Source: Novosphingobium sp. (lineage in GTDB: Bacteria; Pseudomonadota; Alphaproteobacteria; Sphingomonadales; Sphingomonadaceae). Taken from it: a DNA stretch of 59,797 bases. A program made the position numbers and the translations under genes. This document shows positions 51,476 to 58,920 of the stretch, one piece after another; the first letter of the stretch is position 1; the number at the start of each line of letters is the position of its first letter. Under the pieces are notes generated by a model. The model searched no databases. It saw only the letters and a list, made by a program, of their open reading frames with translations, and was not told the origin of the DNA. The stretch is from contig NZ_JANXWG010000021.1 in assembly GCF_025351285.1 (NCBI RefSeq), positions 1 through 59,797 of the forward strand, read 5' to 3'.

Positions 51476-52141
51476 TCAATACCCGCGCGTTTCCACCCAT
51501 TCCTCGTCCTCGCCCGGCTTCCAGGTCTTGCCCGGGATGCGGCCCGAGGCGGTGCGCAGATCGAACCCGATCGCGTCCGCCCCGCCCTCGATCGGCACGC
51601 CGAACGACGACAGCGCCCAGCTTGTCATCACGTAATGGCCGATGGTGAACACCAGGTCCATCATCTGGCGCTTGTCGTAAGCCTTTGAAAGCGTGGCCCA
51701 GGTGGCATCGGACAGCGTGCCCTGCCCGATCAGCTCGTCGATCGCCAGGAGCACCGTCTGTTCGGTCTCGGTCCAGCGCGGATCGGCGGGCGCTTCAGGC
51801 GTCCAGTCGCGGATCGCGGCGATATCCTCGAGCGTCAGCCCGGCGTTCATGCCGTAACCGACGTGGTTGTGCCATTCGTAGGCCGATTTCACTTTCGCCG
51901 CGATCCGCAGCACGATGATTTCGAGCACCCGCGTGGACAGCGTGTTGCTCATCAGCAGGTGCTTGCCCCAGACGTTGTAGGCCTTCCCCAGATCGGGGTG
52001 GTTGGCCATCGTCATGATGATGCTGGTCTTGGAGCCTTCCTCCCACGCGTTCGGCTCGCCCCAGAAGGCGCAGACTTCGCGCGAATCGTCAGTCCATTCC
52101 TCGCGCGGGAGCGGCCCGATGCGTTGGGGATTCTGGGTCAT
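51476..52141 (-). CDS. Carboxymuconolactone-decarboxylase/AhpD-like protein
   Basis: 221 residues. The helix bundle of the family is recognisable (LSTRVLEIIVLRIAAKVKSA, then YEWHNHVGYGMNAGLTLEDI). The CxxC of AhpD-type peroxidase helpers is absent: the place reads SAYEWHNH. It may thus be a decarboxylase, isomerase or ligand-binding relative. It is the last gene of the SDR/MFS/DUF1330/hydrolase operon. Confidence 0.8.
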   Translation of the reverse strand: MTQNPQRIGPLPREEWTDDSREVCAFWGEPNAWEEGSKTSIIMTMANHPDLGKAYNVWGKHLLMSNTLSTRVLEIIVLRIAAKVKSAYEWHNHVGYGMNAGLTLEDIAAIRDWTPEAPADPRWTETEQTVLLAIDELIGQGTLSDATWATLSKAYDKRQMMDLVFTIGHYVMTSWALSSFGVPIEGGADAIGFDLRTASGRIPGKTWKPGEDEEWVETRGY

Positions 52142-52154
52142 GCAGGGTCCTGAT

Positions 52155-52985
52155 TCAGTGGAGCGCCAGCGCGGCGGCTTCGGCGTCGCAGCCGGTGGGG
52201 GTGGAGTGATCGGCGGCCAGTTCTTTGGCGGCTGCGGCGAGATCGGCCTGGAACGCGGGTTCGGCGTGCATCCGCGCGAGCGTGGCGTCGGCGGCGATGC
52301 GGCCTTCCTCGACGTCCGAAAGCCAGTGGACGTTGCACACGCGGCGGCTGTCCCCAAAGGCGCGGCCGCGCGCGGCGAGCGCGGTGGCACGTGCGGGCAC
52401 GATCTCGGCCAGGATCAAACCCCAGCCATAGCCAATCGCGCTGTGGCCCGACGGGTACGAACCATCATGGCGCAGCACCGCGTCGAGATCGGGGGTGCAC
52501 ATCGGCTGACCGTTGACCATGAACGGCCGCTGGCGCTGGTACTTGGCTTTGGCGGCGCGGGTGCTGGCGGCAAGATCGGTCAGCGCGCGGCGCAGCAGGT
52601 GTTCGGTCAACGGGGTTTGCGTGGGGCCGATCGCGTGGCCGGCGGAACAGGCCATCGTGGCGGTCGCGCGCGGGGCGAACAGGTCGGCGTCGACCGTGGC
52701 GAGTGTCCAGCGCGGACCTCCGTGAAGCGCAAGCGCCGCCTTCGATGCCTCGACATCGCGCGCCTCGGCCGCCGATCCGGCGGCGGGCGGAGGCGGCAAC
52801 AAGGCCACGCTGTCGGGCAAAGTCGACGGGGCGAGATAGCCCTTCTCGAACTTGAACCCCGCCATCGGTGCCGCCTTGGGCGCCATCGCCGAAGACATGG
52901 GGGGCTGCTCGGCTAGTGCCACGGTCCACCCCGCCCCGATCAGCACCGCCGTCCCGAGCATGGGCGCAATCCAGCGTTTCGTCAT
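52155..52985 (-). CDS. Class A non-specific acid phosphatase (PAP2 superfamily), exported
   Basis: 276 residues. A signal peptide is likely (RWIAPMLGTAVLIGAGWTVALA). The three-part phosphatase signature is complete: KYQRQRPF, YPSGHS and SRRVCNVHWLSDVE. It would hydrolyse phosphomonoesters in the periplasm. Four-base overlap with the upstream hydrolase gene. Its link to the catabolic genes of the operon is unclear: it might release inorganic phosphate from a phosphorylated substrate. Confidence 0.88.
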   Translation of the reverse strand: MTKRWIAPMLGTAVLIGAGWTVALAEQPPMSSAMAPKAAPMAGFKFEKGYLAPSTLPDSVALLPPPPAAGSAAEARDVEASKAALALHGGPRWTLATVDADLFAPRATATMACSAGHAIGPTQTPLTEHLLRRALTDLAASTRAAKAKYQRQRPFMVNGQPMCTPDLDAVLRHDGSYPSGHSAIGYGWGLILAEIVPARATALAARGRAFGDSRRVCNVHWLSDVEEGRIAADATLARMHAEPAFQADLAAAAKELAADHSTPTGCDAEAAALALH

Positions 52986-53722
52986 CGTTGTCCCTTCCGA
53001 TCCTCGACCCACGCCGCCACTTCGAGCAAGCATTCGGTCACCTTGTCGGGCTCGGTCAGCATCAGATCGTGCCCGGTATCGATGTCCCAGAACCGCCCCT
53101 CGCTCGCAAGTCTGAGCGCTTCCACATCGCGCGTCGCCAGCGTTGACGTGCAAACGATGTGCGATTGCGGCACCCGCGCCAGCGCCGCCGGATCGCGCAA
53201 CACCAACGGCTGTTCGAAGCAGGCCCACGGGTGCGGGCTCAACTTGGCTTGCATCCACGCGATCTGTTCGGGATCGGTCAAGCCATAGAACTGCGCCGGG
53301 GTGCGTTCGGGGATCAGCACCAGTTCGATCCCATTGCGCACCTCGCCCATGCTTCGCGCCATCAGCATCATCGGCCCCGCCACGTCGACCAATGACTGGC
53401 CGTCGGTGGGGTTCGCCGCATCGAGATAGACCACGTTGCCGATACGCCCGCCCACCCGATCGGCCGCCCCGGTGATCACCATCCCGCCATAGCTGTGGCC
53501 GACGAGGATCACGTCGGTCAGGTCCTCGACCTCGATCAGGCTGGCGATATCGGTCACGTGCGTATCGAGATCGATCGAGGCGTCGAGCAAGTGCGCCCGC
53601 TCACCCAGCCCGGTCAGCGACGGCGCGTGGACGAGGTGCCCGGCGGCACGCAACCGGTCGGTCACCGGCTTGTAGCACCAGCCACCGTGGCCGCCGCCGT
53701 GGACCAGGACGAAGGTCGCCAT
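52982..53722 (-). CDS. Alpha/beta-fold hydrolase (salicylate-esterase-like)
   Basis: 246 residues. VLVHGGGHGGWCYKPVTDRL, GHSYGGMVITG (serine nucleophile) and DTGHDLMLTEPD (histidine) place it in the same small alpha/beta hydrolase group as the gene at 36342. It acts in the cytoplasm on an unidentified ester. I chose the ATG at 53722, so that the first residues reach directly into the first strand; ATGA overlap with the phosphatase downstream and 5 bp after DUF1330. Confidence 0.86.
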   Translation of the reverse strand: MATFVLVHGGGHGGWCYKPVTDRLRAAGHLVHAPSLTGLGERAHLLDASIDLDTHVTDIASLIEVEDLTDVILVGHSYGGMVITGAADRVGGRIGNVVYLDAANPTDGQSLVDVAGPMMLMARSMGEVRNGIELVLIPERTPAQFYGLTDPEQIAWMQAKLSPHPWACFEQPLVLRDPAALARVPQSHIVCTSTLATRDVEALRLASEGRFWDIDTGHDLMLTEPDKVTECLLEVAAWVEDRKGQR

Positions 53723-53727
53723 GCGGC

Positions 53728-54030
53728 TCAGTTCGGCTCGACGATCGCGCAACGATAGGTCGCGCCTTTCAGCCGGTGCTGCAAGGCATCCTGGTATTCG
53801 GGGCTGTCGTACCAGGCGCGCGCCTTCTCGGCGTCGGGGAATTCGAGCAGCACGATGCCATCGGGCCCATCACCCTCGATCACCTGCTGCGCGCCGTAGA
53901 AGGTCAGCGGCTTGAGCCCGTATTCGGATACATACTTGCCCGCCGCCGCCTGGTTCTTGGCCGAATACAGCGCCATCTCGGCCTCGTCGCGGACCGGGCC
54001 TTCGCGGGTGAAGATCATGTAGGCGGGCAT
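53728..54030 (-). CDS. DUF1330 protein
   Basis: 100 residues. PAYMIFTREGPVRD at the start and VLLEFPDAEKARAWYDSPEY in the second half are characteristic of DUF1330, a small dimeric ferredoxin-like fold whose function is unknown. GAGAGGAA precedes the ATG. Gene order, between the MFS gene and the hydrolase, suggests an accessory role in the operon. Confidence 0.85.
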   Translation of the reverse strand: MPAYMIFTREGPVRDEAEMALYSAKNQAAAGKYVSEYGLKPLTFYGAQQVIEGDGPDGIVLLEFPDAEKARAWYDSPEYQDALQHRLKGATYRCAIVEPN

Positions 54031-54057
54031 GGGTTGGTTCCTCTCGTCCGGATCGTG

Positions 54058-55368
54058 TCAGGCCAGCGCGGCCAGCGCGCGCGCCTCGTCCGCTATGAAC
54101 CGCCGGCTGGCGATCCACGCGAACACCGTGCTGGGCAAAGCCACGAGCAAAGTCCAGCGCATCGCCACGCCCAGCGAAGCCTCGCCATAGATCGGGTGCA
54201 GCCACTGGCTCAGCGCGCCCACGAAGAACGGCCCCAGCCCGAAGCCGATCACGTTGATCGACAGCATCAGCAGCGTCACCGCCGTGGCGCGTGATCGCGC
54301 CGGCGCCAGCGCGGCCAGCGCCGCCATCATCGGCGCCGCGCTCAGCCCGCCGATCGCGAACTGCGCGATCATCAGCGGGAACACCCACTCCGCCGGCCCG
54401 GTCAGCATCGCATAGCCGAACAGCGCCGCAGACACGCCCGCCACGATCAGGATCCACATGTACCAGCGCCGATCGCGGCGGATCAGCATGTCGCACAGCG
54501 GCCCACCCAGCGAATGACCCATGAACGATCCGAAAAACAGCGCCGCGCCCATGCCCTTGCCCACATCGGCCAGCGCCATGCCGTGGGTGCGTGCCATGAA
54601 AGCGGGCATCCAGCTCACCATGTCCATCGTCAGCAGTGCCGAAAACCCGATCGACAGCACCATCAATGTCAGGCTGGGGATGGCGATCAACTCGCGCGCG
54701 CTCGCCCACGATGGGCCGGGCGGCGGAGCATCAGACTTGCGCGCCCCGTCGGACATGCCGCGGTGCACGTCGCGCAAGGTGAACCATGCCAGAGGCGCCA
54801 GGATCAACCCCGGTATCCCCGCCATCAGGAAGGCCCAGCGCCAGCCGTGCGCCTTGGCCGCCCAGCCGCCGAACGCCGGGCCGATCATGTTGCCCATGGT
54901 CGCGCCGAACAGGAAGATCGACACCGCCGTGCCGCGCCATTTCGCCGGGAACTTGTCCGCGATCAGCGCCTGCGACGAGGACGAAAATGCCGATTCACTC
55001 ACCCCGATGCCGAACCGCCCGGCAAACAGCGTCACGAACCCCAGCGCCTGCCCGCACAGCATCACCGCCGCGCTCCACCCCACAGCCGCCACCGCGATGA
55101 TCCGCCGGCGTGAACGCGTGTCGGACAGCCGCGCCACCGGCACCGCCGCCAGCACATAAGCCAGCAGGAACGACAAGTCCTTGACCGCGCTGATCTGCGG
55201 ATCGGTGAGGTTGAATTCGTGGCGGATCGGTTCGACCAGCACGAACAGCACATAACGCGCCGATACCACCGAGGCCGAGAGCAGCACCAGCAGCCCGAGG
55301 AACCAGGCGCGATAGCCAAGGCCGGGCAGCGGCGGCTCTGTGGTTTGGGGGCCAGAATTGGGGGCCAT
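54058..55368 (-). CDS. MFS transporter (spinster-like)
   Basis: 436 residues with twelve predicted helices: GYRAWFLGLLVLLSASVVSA at the start, the loop RLSDTRSRRR after the second helix, GRFGIGVSESAFSSSSQALI, and a hydrophilic central loop near GMSDGARKSD. It would import or export a small organic molecule, most likely the substrate of the surrounding catabolic operon. The second gene after the SDR, five bases downstream. Confidence 0.87.
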   Translation of the reverse strand: MAPNSGPQTTEPPLPGLGYRAWFLGLLVLLSASVVSARYVLFVLVEPIRHEFNLTDPQISAVKDLSFLLAYVLAAVPVARLSDTRSRRRIIAVAAVGWSAAVMLCGQALGFVTLFAGRFGIGVSESAFSSSSQALIADKFPAKWRGTAVSIFLFGATMGNMIGPAFGGWAAKAHGWRWAFLMAGIPGLILAPLAWFTLRDVHRGMSDGARKSDAPPPGPSWASARELIAIPSLTLMVLSIGFSALLTMDMVSWMPAFMARTHGMALADVGKGMGAALFFGSFMGHSLGGPLCDMLIRRDRRWYMWILIVAGVSAALFGYAMLTGPAEWVFPLMIAQFAIGGLSAAPMMAALAALAPARSRATAVTLLMLSINVIGFGLGPFFVGALSQWLHPIYGEASLGVAMRWTLLVALPSTVFAWIASRRFIADEARALAALA

Positions 55369-55373
55369 GTCGC

Positions 55374-56129
55374 TCACATCGCTGCCGTATCGATGGTGGG
55401 GCGGATCAGGATCGTTGAGACATTCGCGCGGCGCGGCAGGCCCACGATGAACAGGATCGCATCGGCAATGTCTTCGGGCTGCATCGCACCCTCCTTTGAA
55501 ACGTGTGCCTGGATCATTTCGCGCCACTGCGCATCGGTGATGCTGCCCGCGATTTCGGTTTCGGTGGCGCCCGGCTCGATGATCGAGACGCGGATGCCCG
55601 CCTGGCCCACTTCCTGCCGCAGCCCTTCGGTCATGCCCGTGAGCGCGTGCTTGCTGGTCGAGTACGGCCCGAACAGCCCCGCCGCACGCCGGCCGGAGGT
55701 GGACGAGATGTTGATGATATCGCCCGATTTCTGGCGCTTCATCACCGGCACCGCCGCCTTGCAGGTATAAAGCGTGCCGTAGAGGTTGATGTCCATCACC
55801 CGCCGCCACTGGTCGAGCGTCAGCGATTCGACCCCGCCCGCCTCGTTCACCCCGGCCGAGTTGACCAGGATGTCGAGCCGCCCGGCCCTGGCCACGGTAT
55901 CGGCAACGGCGGCCATGGCATCGGCCTCGACCGCGACGTCACCTGGCAGCGCCATGGCGATTCCGCCAGCCGCCTCGATCTCTGCCACCAGCGTGGCCAG
56001 CCGGTCGGCACGCCGTGCCGAGAGCGCCACCGCTGCGCCCGCCGCTGCCAGTGCCTTCGCCGCCGCAGCGCCGATGCCCGACGATGCGCCTGTCACCAAT
56101 GCGACCTTTCCGGTGAGAATGCCGGCCAT
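55374..56129 (-). CDS. SDR-family oxidoreductase
   Basis: 251 residues, TGASSGIG, NSAG, YSTSKHA (Y-x3-K) and IEPGATETE. SARRADRL after the second strand suggests NADP(H) preference. GGGGAGAG lies upstream of the ATG. First gene of the operon and divergent from the tetR gene at 56301. Confidence 0.87.
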   Translation of the reverse strand: MAGILTGKVALVTGASSGIGAAAAKALAAAGAAVALSARRADRLATLVAEIEAAGGIAMALPGDVAVEADAMAAVADTVARAGRLDILVNSAGVNEAGGVESLTLDQWRRVMDINLYGTLYTCKAAVPVMKRQKSGDIINISSTSGRRAAGLFGPYSTSKHALTGMTEGLRQEVGQAGIRVSIIEPGATETEIAGSITDAQWREMIQAHVSKEGAMQPEDIADAILFIVGLPRRANVSTILIRPTIDTAAM

Positions 56130-56182
56130 CGAATGTGCTCTCCCCGGCGTGTTCGCCGTCGGGCGGAAGGCTTACCCGGCGC

Positions 56183-56200
56183 GCGGTTGAGGTCAAACGC
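56183..56200. promoter_or_regulatory. Candidate TetR operator in the SDR/tetR divergent region
   Basis: GCG-G-TTGA-GG-TCAA-A-CGC is an 18-bp palindrome with a single mismatch pair, located between the divergent SDR operon and the tetR gene. The TTGA-GG-TCAA core resembles that of the operator proposed at 19232. Confidence 0.5.
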
Positions 56201-56300
56201 GGGTGCGCCGCCAGGACGACCTATCGCCGGGGCGACGCTTTCCCCCGCCGGTCGATCCGCGGTTATGGCATCGCGTGCGTTTCTTTATTAGAGAGGCTCG

Positions 56301-56966
56301 ATGACCGCACTCGCTTCACCCGCCACCTCACGCCCCCGCGCGGGCCGGCCCACCGCCGCGCAGGCCGACGCGCGGCATATGGAACTGCTCGACACCGCGC
56401 TCACGCTGTTCCTCGAACACGGCTACGAACAGACCACGGTGGAGGGCATCGCCGCCGCCACCGGCATGACCAAGCGCACGCTTTACGCGCGCTATCCCGA
56501 GAAATCCGCACTGTTCCGGGCCGCCGTCAGCCGCGCGATCGACCGTTCGGTGACCGCGCGCGCCACGCTCGAAAGCCTCGATGAAGGCGATCTGGAGGCC
56601 ACGCTGATCGCCATCGCCCGCGCCCGCGTCGCGCACGCAATGACGCCCGAGGGGTTGCGGCTCCAGCGGATCATCAACGCCGAAAGCTACCGCTTCCCCG
56701 AAATTTTCACCTGGTCGTTCGAACGCGCCACGCGGCCGGTGACTGATCACCTCGAAGCGGTATTCCAGCGCGCCACCGCACGCGGCGCATTGGCGCTCGA
56801 CGATCCGGCTATCGCCGCGCGGGTGTTCCTGTCGATGGTGGTGAGCGGCCCGGTGCGGATCATCGTTTCGGGCAACGCGCTGGACGAGGCCGAGATTTCG
56901 GCGCGCATCACCTTCGCCGTGCGGCTGTTCCTGAACGGTGCGCGACCCAGAAAGGACACACCATGA
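56301..56966 (+). CDS. TetR-family regulator
   Basis: 221 residues. The helix-turn-helix domain is visible (MELLDTALTLFLEHGYEQTT, then VEGIAAATGMTKRTLYARYP). The C-terminal half resembles AefR-type TetR proteins. GAGAGG precedes the ATG. It overlaps the next SDR gene by four bases (ATGA) and is divergent from the SDR/MFS operon, so it probably represses both transcription units. Confidence 0.88.
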   Translation: MTALASPATSRPRAGRPTAAQADARHMELLDTALTLFLEHGYEQTTVEGIAAATGMTKRTLYARYPEKSALFRAAVSRAIDRSVTARATLESLDEGDLEATLIAIARARVAHAMTPEGLRLQRIINAESYRFPEIFTWSFERATRPVTDHLEAVFQRATARGALALDDPAIAARVFLSMVVSGPVRIIVSGNALDEAEISARITFAVRLFLNGARPRKDTP

Positions 56967-57817
56967 GCCACCCTAAAGCCGCCGTCCTGACAGGGGCCAG
57001 CGCCGGGATCGGCAAAGCCGCCGCTGCCCAATTGCTGCGGCAAGGCTGGCGCGTGATCGGCACCGGGCGCGATCCCGCGCGCTGCGCGGCTGCCGAGGCC
57101 GAACTGTCGGCGATCGCGCCGGATCGCTTCACCATGCTGCGCGCCGACATGTCGGTGTTGGCCGAAGTTGCGCGGCTGGCAGCCGAAATCGCCGCGCTCA
57201 CTCCGCGCATCGATGCGCTGCTCAACAACGCCGGCGGGGTCAGCCCCACGCGCCGGATCACCCCCGAAGGCCACGAGGAAACCTTTGCCGCCAACCACCT
57301 CGCGCCGTTCCTGCTGACGCAAAAGCTGATGCCGCAATTGACCGCCGCCGCCAGCGCCGATCACCCCGCGCGCGTGATCGTGGTGTCCTCGACCGGCCAC
57401 GAACACTGCCCCGGCATCCGCTGGGACGATCTCACTTACGAGACTGATTTCGTCGGCGGCGCCGCCTATTGCCACGCCAAGCTCGCCAACATCCTGTTCG
57501 CCCGCGAACTCGCCCGCCGCGCCGCGCCGCGCCATGTGGTCAGCCACGCGATGCACCCCGGCGTGGTCGACAGCAACTTCGCCAGCCACTGCGAACCCGC
57601 GATGCAAGCCTACATGGAATCGATCAAGGACCGCTCGCTGACGCCCGAGCAAGCGGCGGAGACGCTGGTGTGGCTGGCGAGCGCAGACGAGCCGGGGCGT
57701 GTGACGGGGCGGTATTGGCACCAGTGTGCCGAGGTCACGCCCGCTAGCGCGTCGCTGGACGATGCGGCTGCGGCGAGGTTGTGGGCGGTGAGTGAGGAGT
57801 TGGTTGCGGGAGTTTGA
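56963..57817 (+). CDS. SDR-family oxidoreductase, retinol-dehydrogenase-like
   Basis: 284 residues: LTGASAGIGKAAAAQLLRQG, NNAGGVSPTRR, VIVVSSTGHEH and AYCHAKLANILFAREL (Y-x3-K). GRDPARC after the second strand favours NADP(H). The layout is that of the oxidoreductases related to retinol/protochlorophyllide dehydrogenases rather than classical fatty-acid SDRs. Co-translated with the tetR gene upstream. Confidence 0.85.
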   Translation: MSHPKAAVLTGASAGIGKAAAAQLLRQGWRVIGTGRDPARCAAAEAELSAIAPDRFTMLRADMSVLAEVARLAAEIAALTPRIDALLNNAGGVSPTRRITPEGHEETFAANHLAPFLLTQKLMPQLTAAASADHPARVIVVSSTGHEHCPGIRWDDLTYETDFVGGAAYCHAKLANILFARELARRAAPRHVVSHAMHPGVVDSNFASHCEPAMQAYMESIKDRSLTPEQAAETLVWLASADEPGRVTGRYWHQCAEVTPASASLDDAAAARLWAVSEELVAGV

Positions 57818-57836
57818 TTTGTGGTCATCCCTCCAT

Positions 57837-57907
57837 CGTCATTCCCGCGGAGGCGGGAATCCAGTTCGACGGTTGCGACTGGATTCCCGCCTTCGCGGGA
57901 ATGACGA
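57837..57907. repeat. Third inverted repeat between convergent genes (ATTCCCGC type)
   Basis: Arms from CGTCATTCCCGCGGAGGCGG (57837 on) and ACTGGATTCCCGCCTTCGCG (57878-57907) are inverted copies of the widespread GTCATTCCCGCGAAGGCGGG element. It is different in sequence from the two at 36222 and 41071. Confidence 0.8.
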
Positions 57908-57928
57908 GATTTGGTGGGAACCAGTCGT

Positions 57929-58414
57929 TCAGATCGAAGGTTCTGTCCCGTCGCCAAGGTGAAGAAGGCCCTCCCGCACAGTGAACCAGCGGGGAGCATC
58001 ACCCCGTCTATCTACCATATGCCATTGAGGTTGCCCGTCTGTCGTGGAGAACGAAAGGAAGCGCACGCCTGTCTCGGTTGTAAGTGCAACCTCGGGCAAA
58101 ATGCTGAATAGCTCGCACCGAGCGATCCGCGCATCACGAAGCAACGAGAAGGCTGGTTCCCAGCGATCTTCCTCGCTCCAGCTTCCGCAAAGGATGGAAG
58201 CCGAGTTTTCCACTCGCCAACTCCACTCGACTCCGAGAGACACTTCGCCTTCCGGGTTGCCCATCGAGCCATCTCGTCTGGGTCGTGGAGATAGCTTGCC
58301 GATCTCGATGAAGAGGGCGGAACCATAGCCACGCCAAACGTGGCTGATTGGCTGCCCCATCAAGGTGGCAGCGAATGACGAGAATGCTTCCGTTGGGCTC
58401 ATTGCCACCGTCAT
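57929..58414 (-). CDS. Hypothetical protein, lower-GC region
   Basis: 161 residues with alternating strands and tryptophans (GQPISHVWRGYGSALFIEIG, then VEWSWRVENSASILCGSW and LLRDARIARCELFSILPEVA), resembling small beta-rich proteins that occur as orphans or immunity-like neighbours in alphaproteobacteria. No named domain, signal or membrane segment is visible. Base use here is plainly less GC-rich than in the flanking genes. The start could also be four codons later. Divergent from another small unknown gene at 58505. Confidence 0.6.
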   Translation of the reverse strand: MTVAMSPTEAFSSFAATLMGQPISHVWRGYGSALFIEIGKLSPRPRRDGSMGNPEGEVSLGVEWSWRVENSASILCGSWSEEDRWEPAFSLLRDARIARCELFSILPEVALTTETGVRFLSFSTTDGQPQWHMVDRRGDAPRWFTVREGLLHLGDGTEPSI

Positions 58415-58504
58415 ACAGCCAATCTGGAATGGCGACTATTGGCCGAGAGCCGTCCGCCTCATTTTGTTGGTTATCTGCCACGAGAGTTGATATGCTGCGA
58501 AGCT

Positions 58505-58783
58505 ATGAGCCTTGTGTCGATTGCGGTGTACGATGATGAGCTACATCAAAGGCGGGGCAGAATTTGCCGCCGCGAAGACGGGCTATTTCAATTCACCTTG
58601 GAACGCCTAACCGAAGAAACGGAAGAGTTTGAAGCATATTGGAGTCCAGTCAGCGTGTCCGGAATCTACGGCACTGCTGATGAAGCACTGGCGGGGCTGC
58701 GGAAGAAAATGCCAAAGGCCGAAGTACTCGAAGGCGCAAAGCCAGTGACGATGCAACCTAGCGGGTATTGGCCAGACCCTTAG
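58505..58783 (+). CDS. Hypothetical small protein, lower-GC region
   Basis: 92 residues, acidic, with DGLFQFTLERLTEETEEFEA and a C-terminal helix TADEALAGLRKKMPKAE. No family recognised. Divergent from the unknown gene at 57929 across 90 bp. The reading frame also allows an ATG 22 codons upstream, but the extension looks random. Together with its neighbour it may be a transferred pair. Confidence 0.55.
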   Translation: MSLVSIAVYDDELHQRRGRICRREDGLFQFTLERLTEETEEFEAYWSPVSVSGIYGTADEALAGLRKKMPKAEVLEGAKPVTMQPSGYWPDP

Positions 58784-58920
58784 CTTAACGGCAAGTCTTG
58801 GGCGTAAGCCGCCACCCGCCGCAATGCCCACCCCGCTGCGACTAGCTCGCCTGCGGCTCGGCAAGTCTCGCGCCCCGCCCGCTTGCAGGAGGGGGTCAGG
58901 GGGGAGTGGGCACTTCTAAC
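58784..58920. other. Gap between convergent genes with weak inverted repeat
   Basis: TGCCCACCCC (58825-58834) has an imperfect inverted counterpart GGGGAGTGGGCA (58901-58912), enclosing C-rich and G-rich runs including GCTTGCAGGAGGGGG. This resembles dispersed GC-rich repeats common in such genomes. No gene seen. Confidence 0.4.

Noticed and set aside
58134..58481. Minus-strand frame overlapping the unknown gene at 57929, with a fairly protein-like first 50 residues
   Set aside because: It overlaps the better supported frame and decays into low-complexity sequence after about 60 residues; a frameshifted N-terminus of that gene could not be excluded but I see no motif support.
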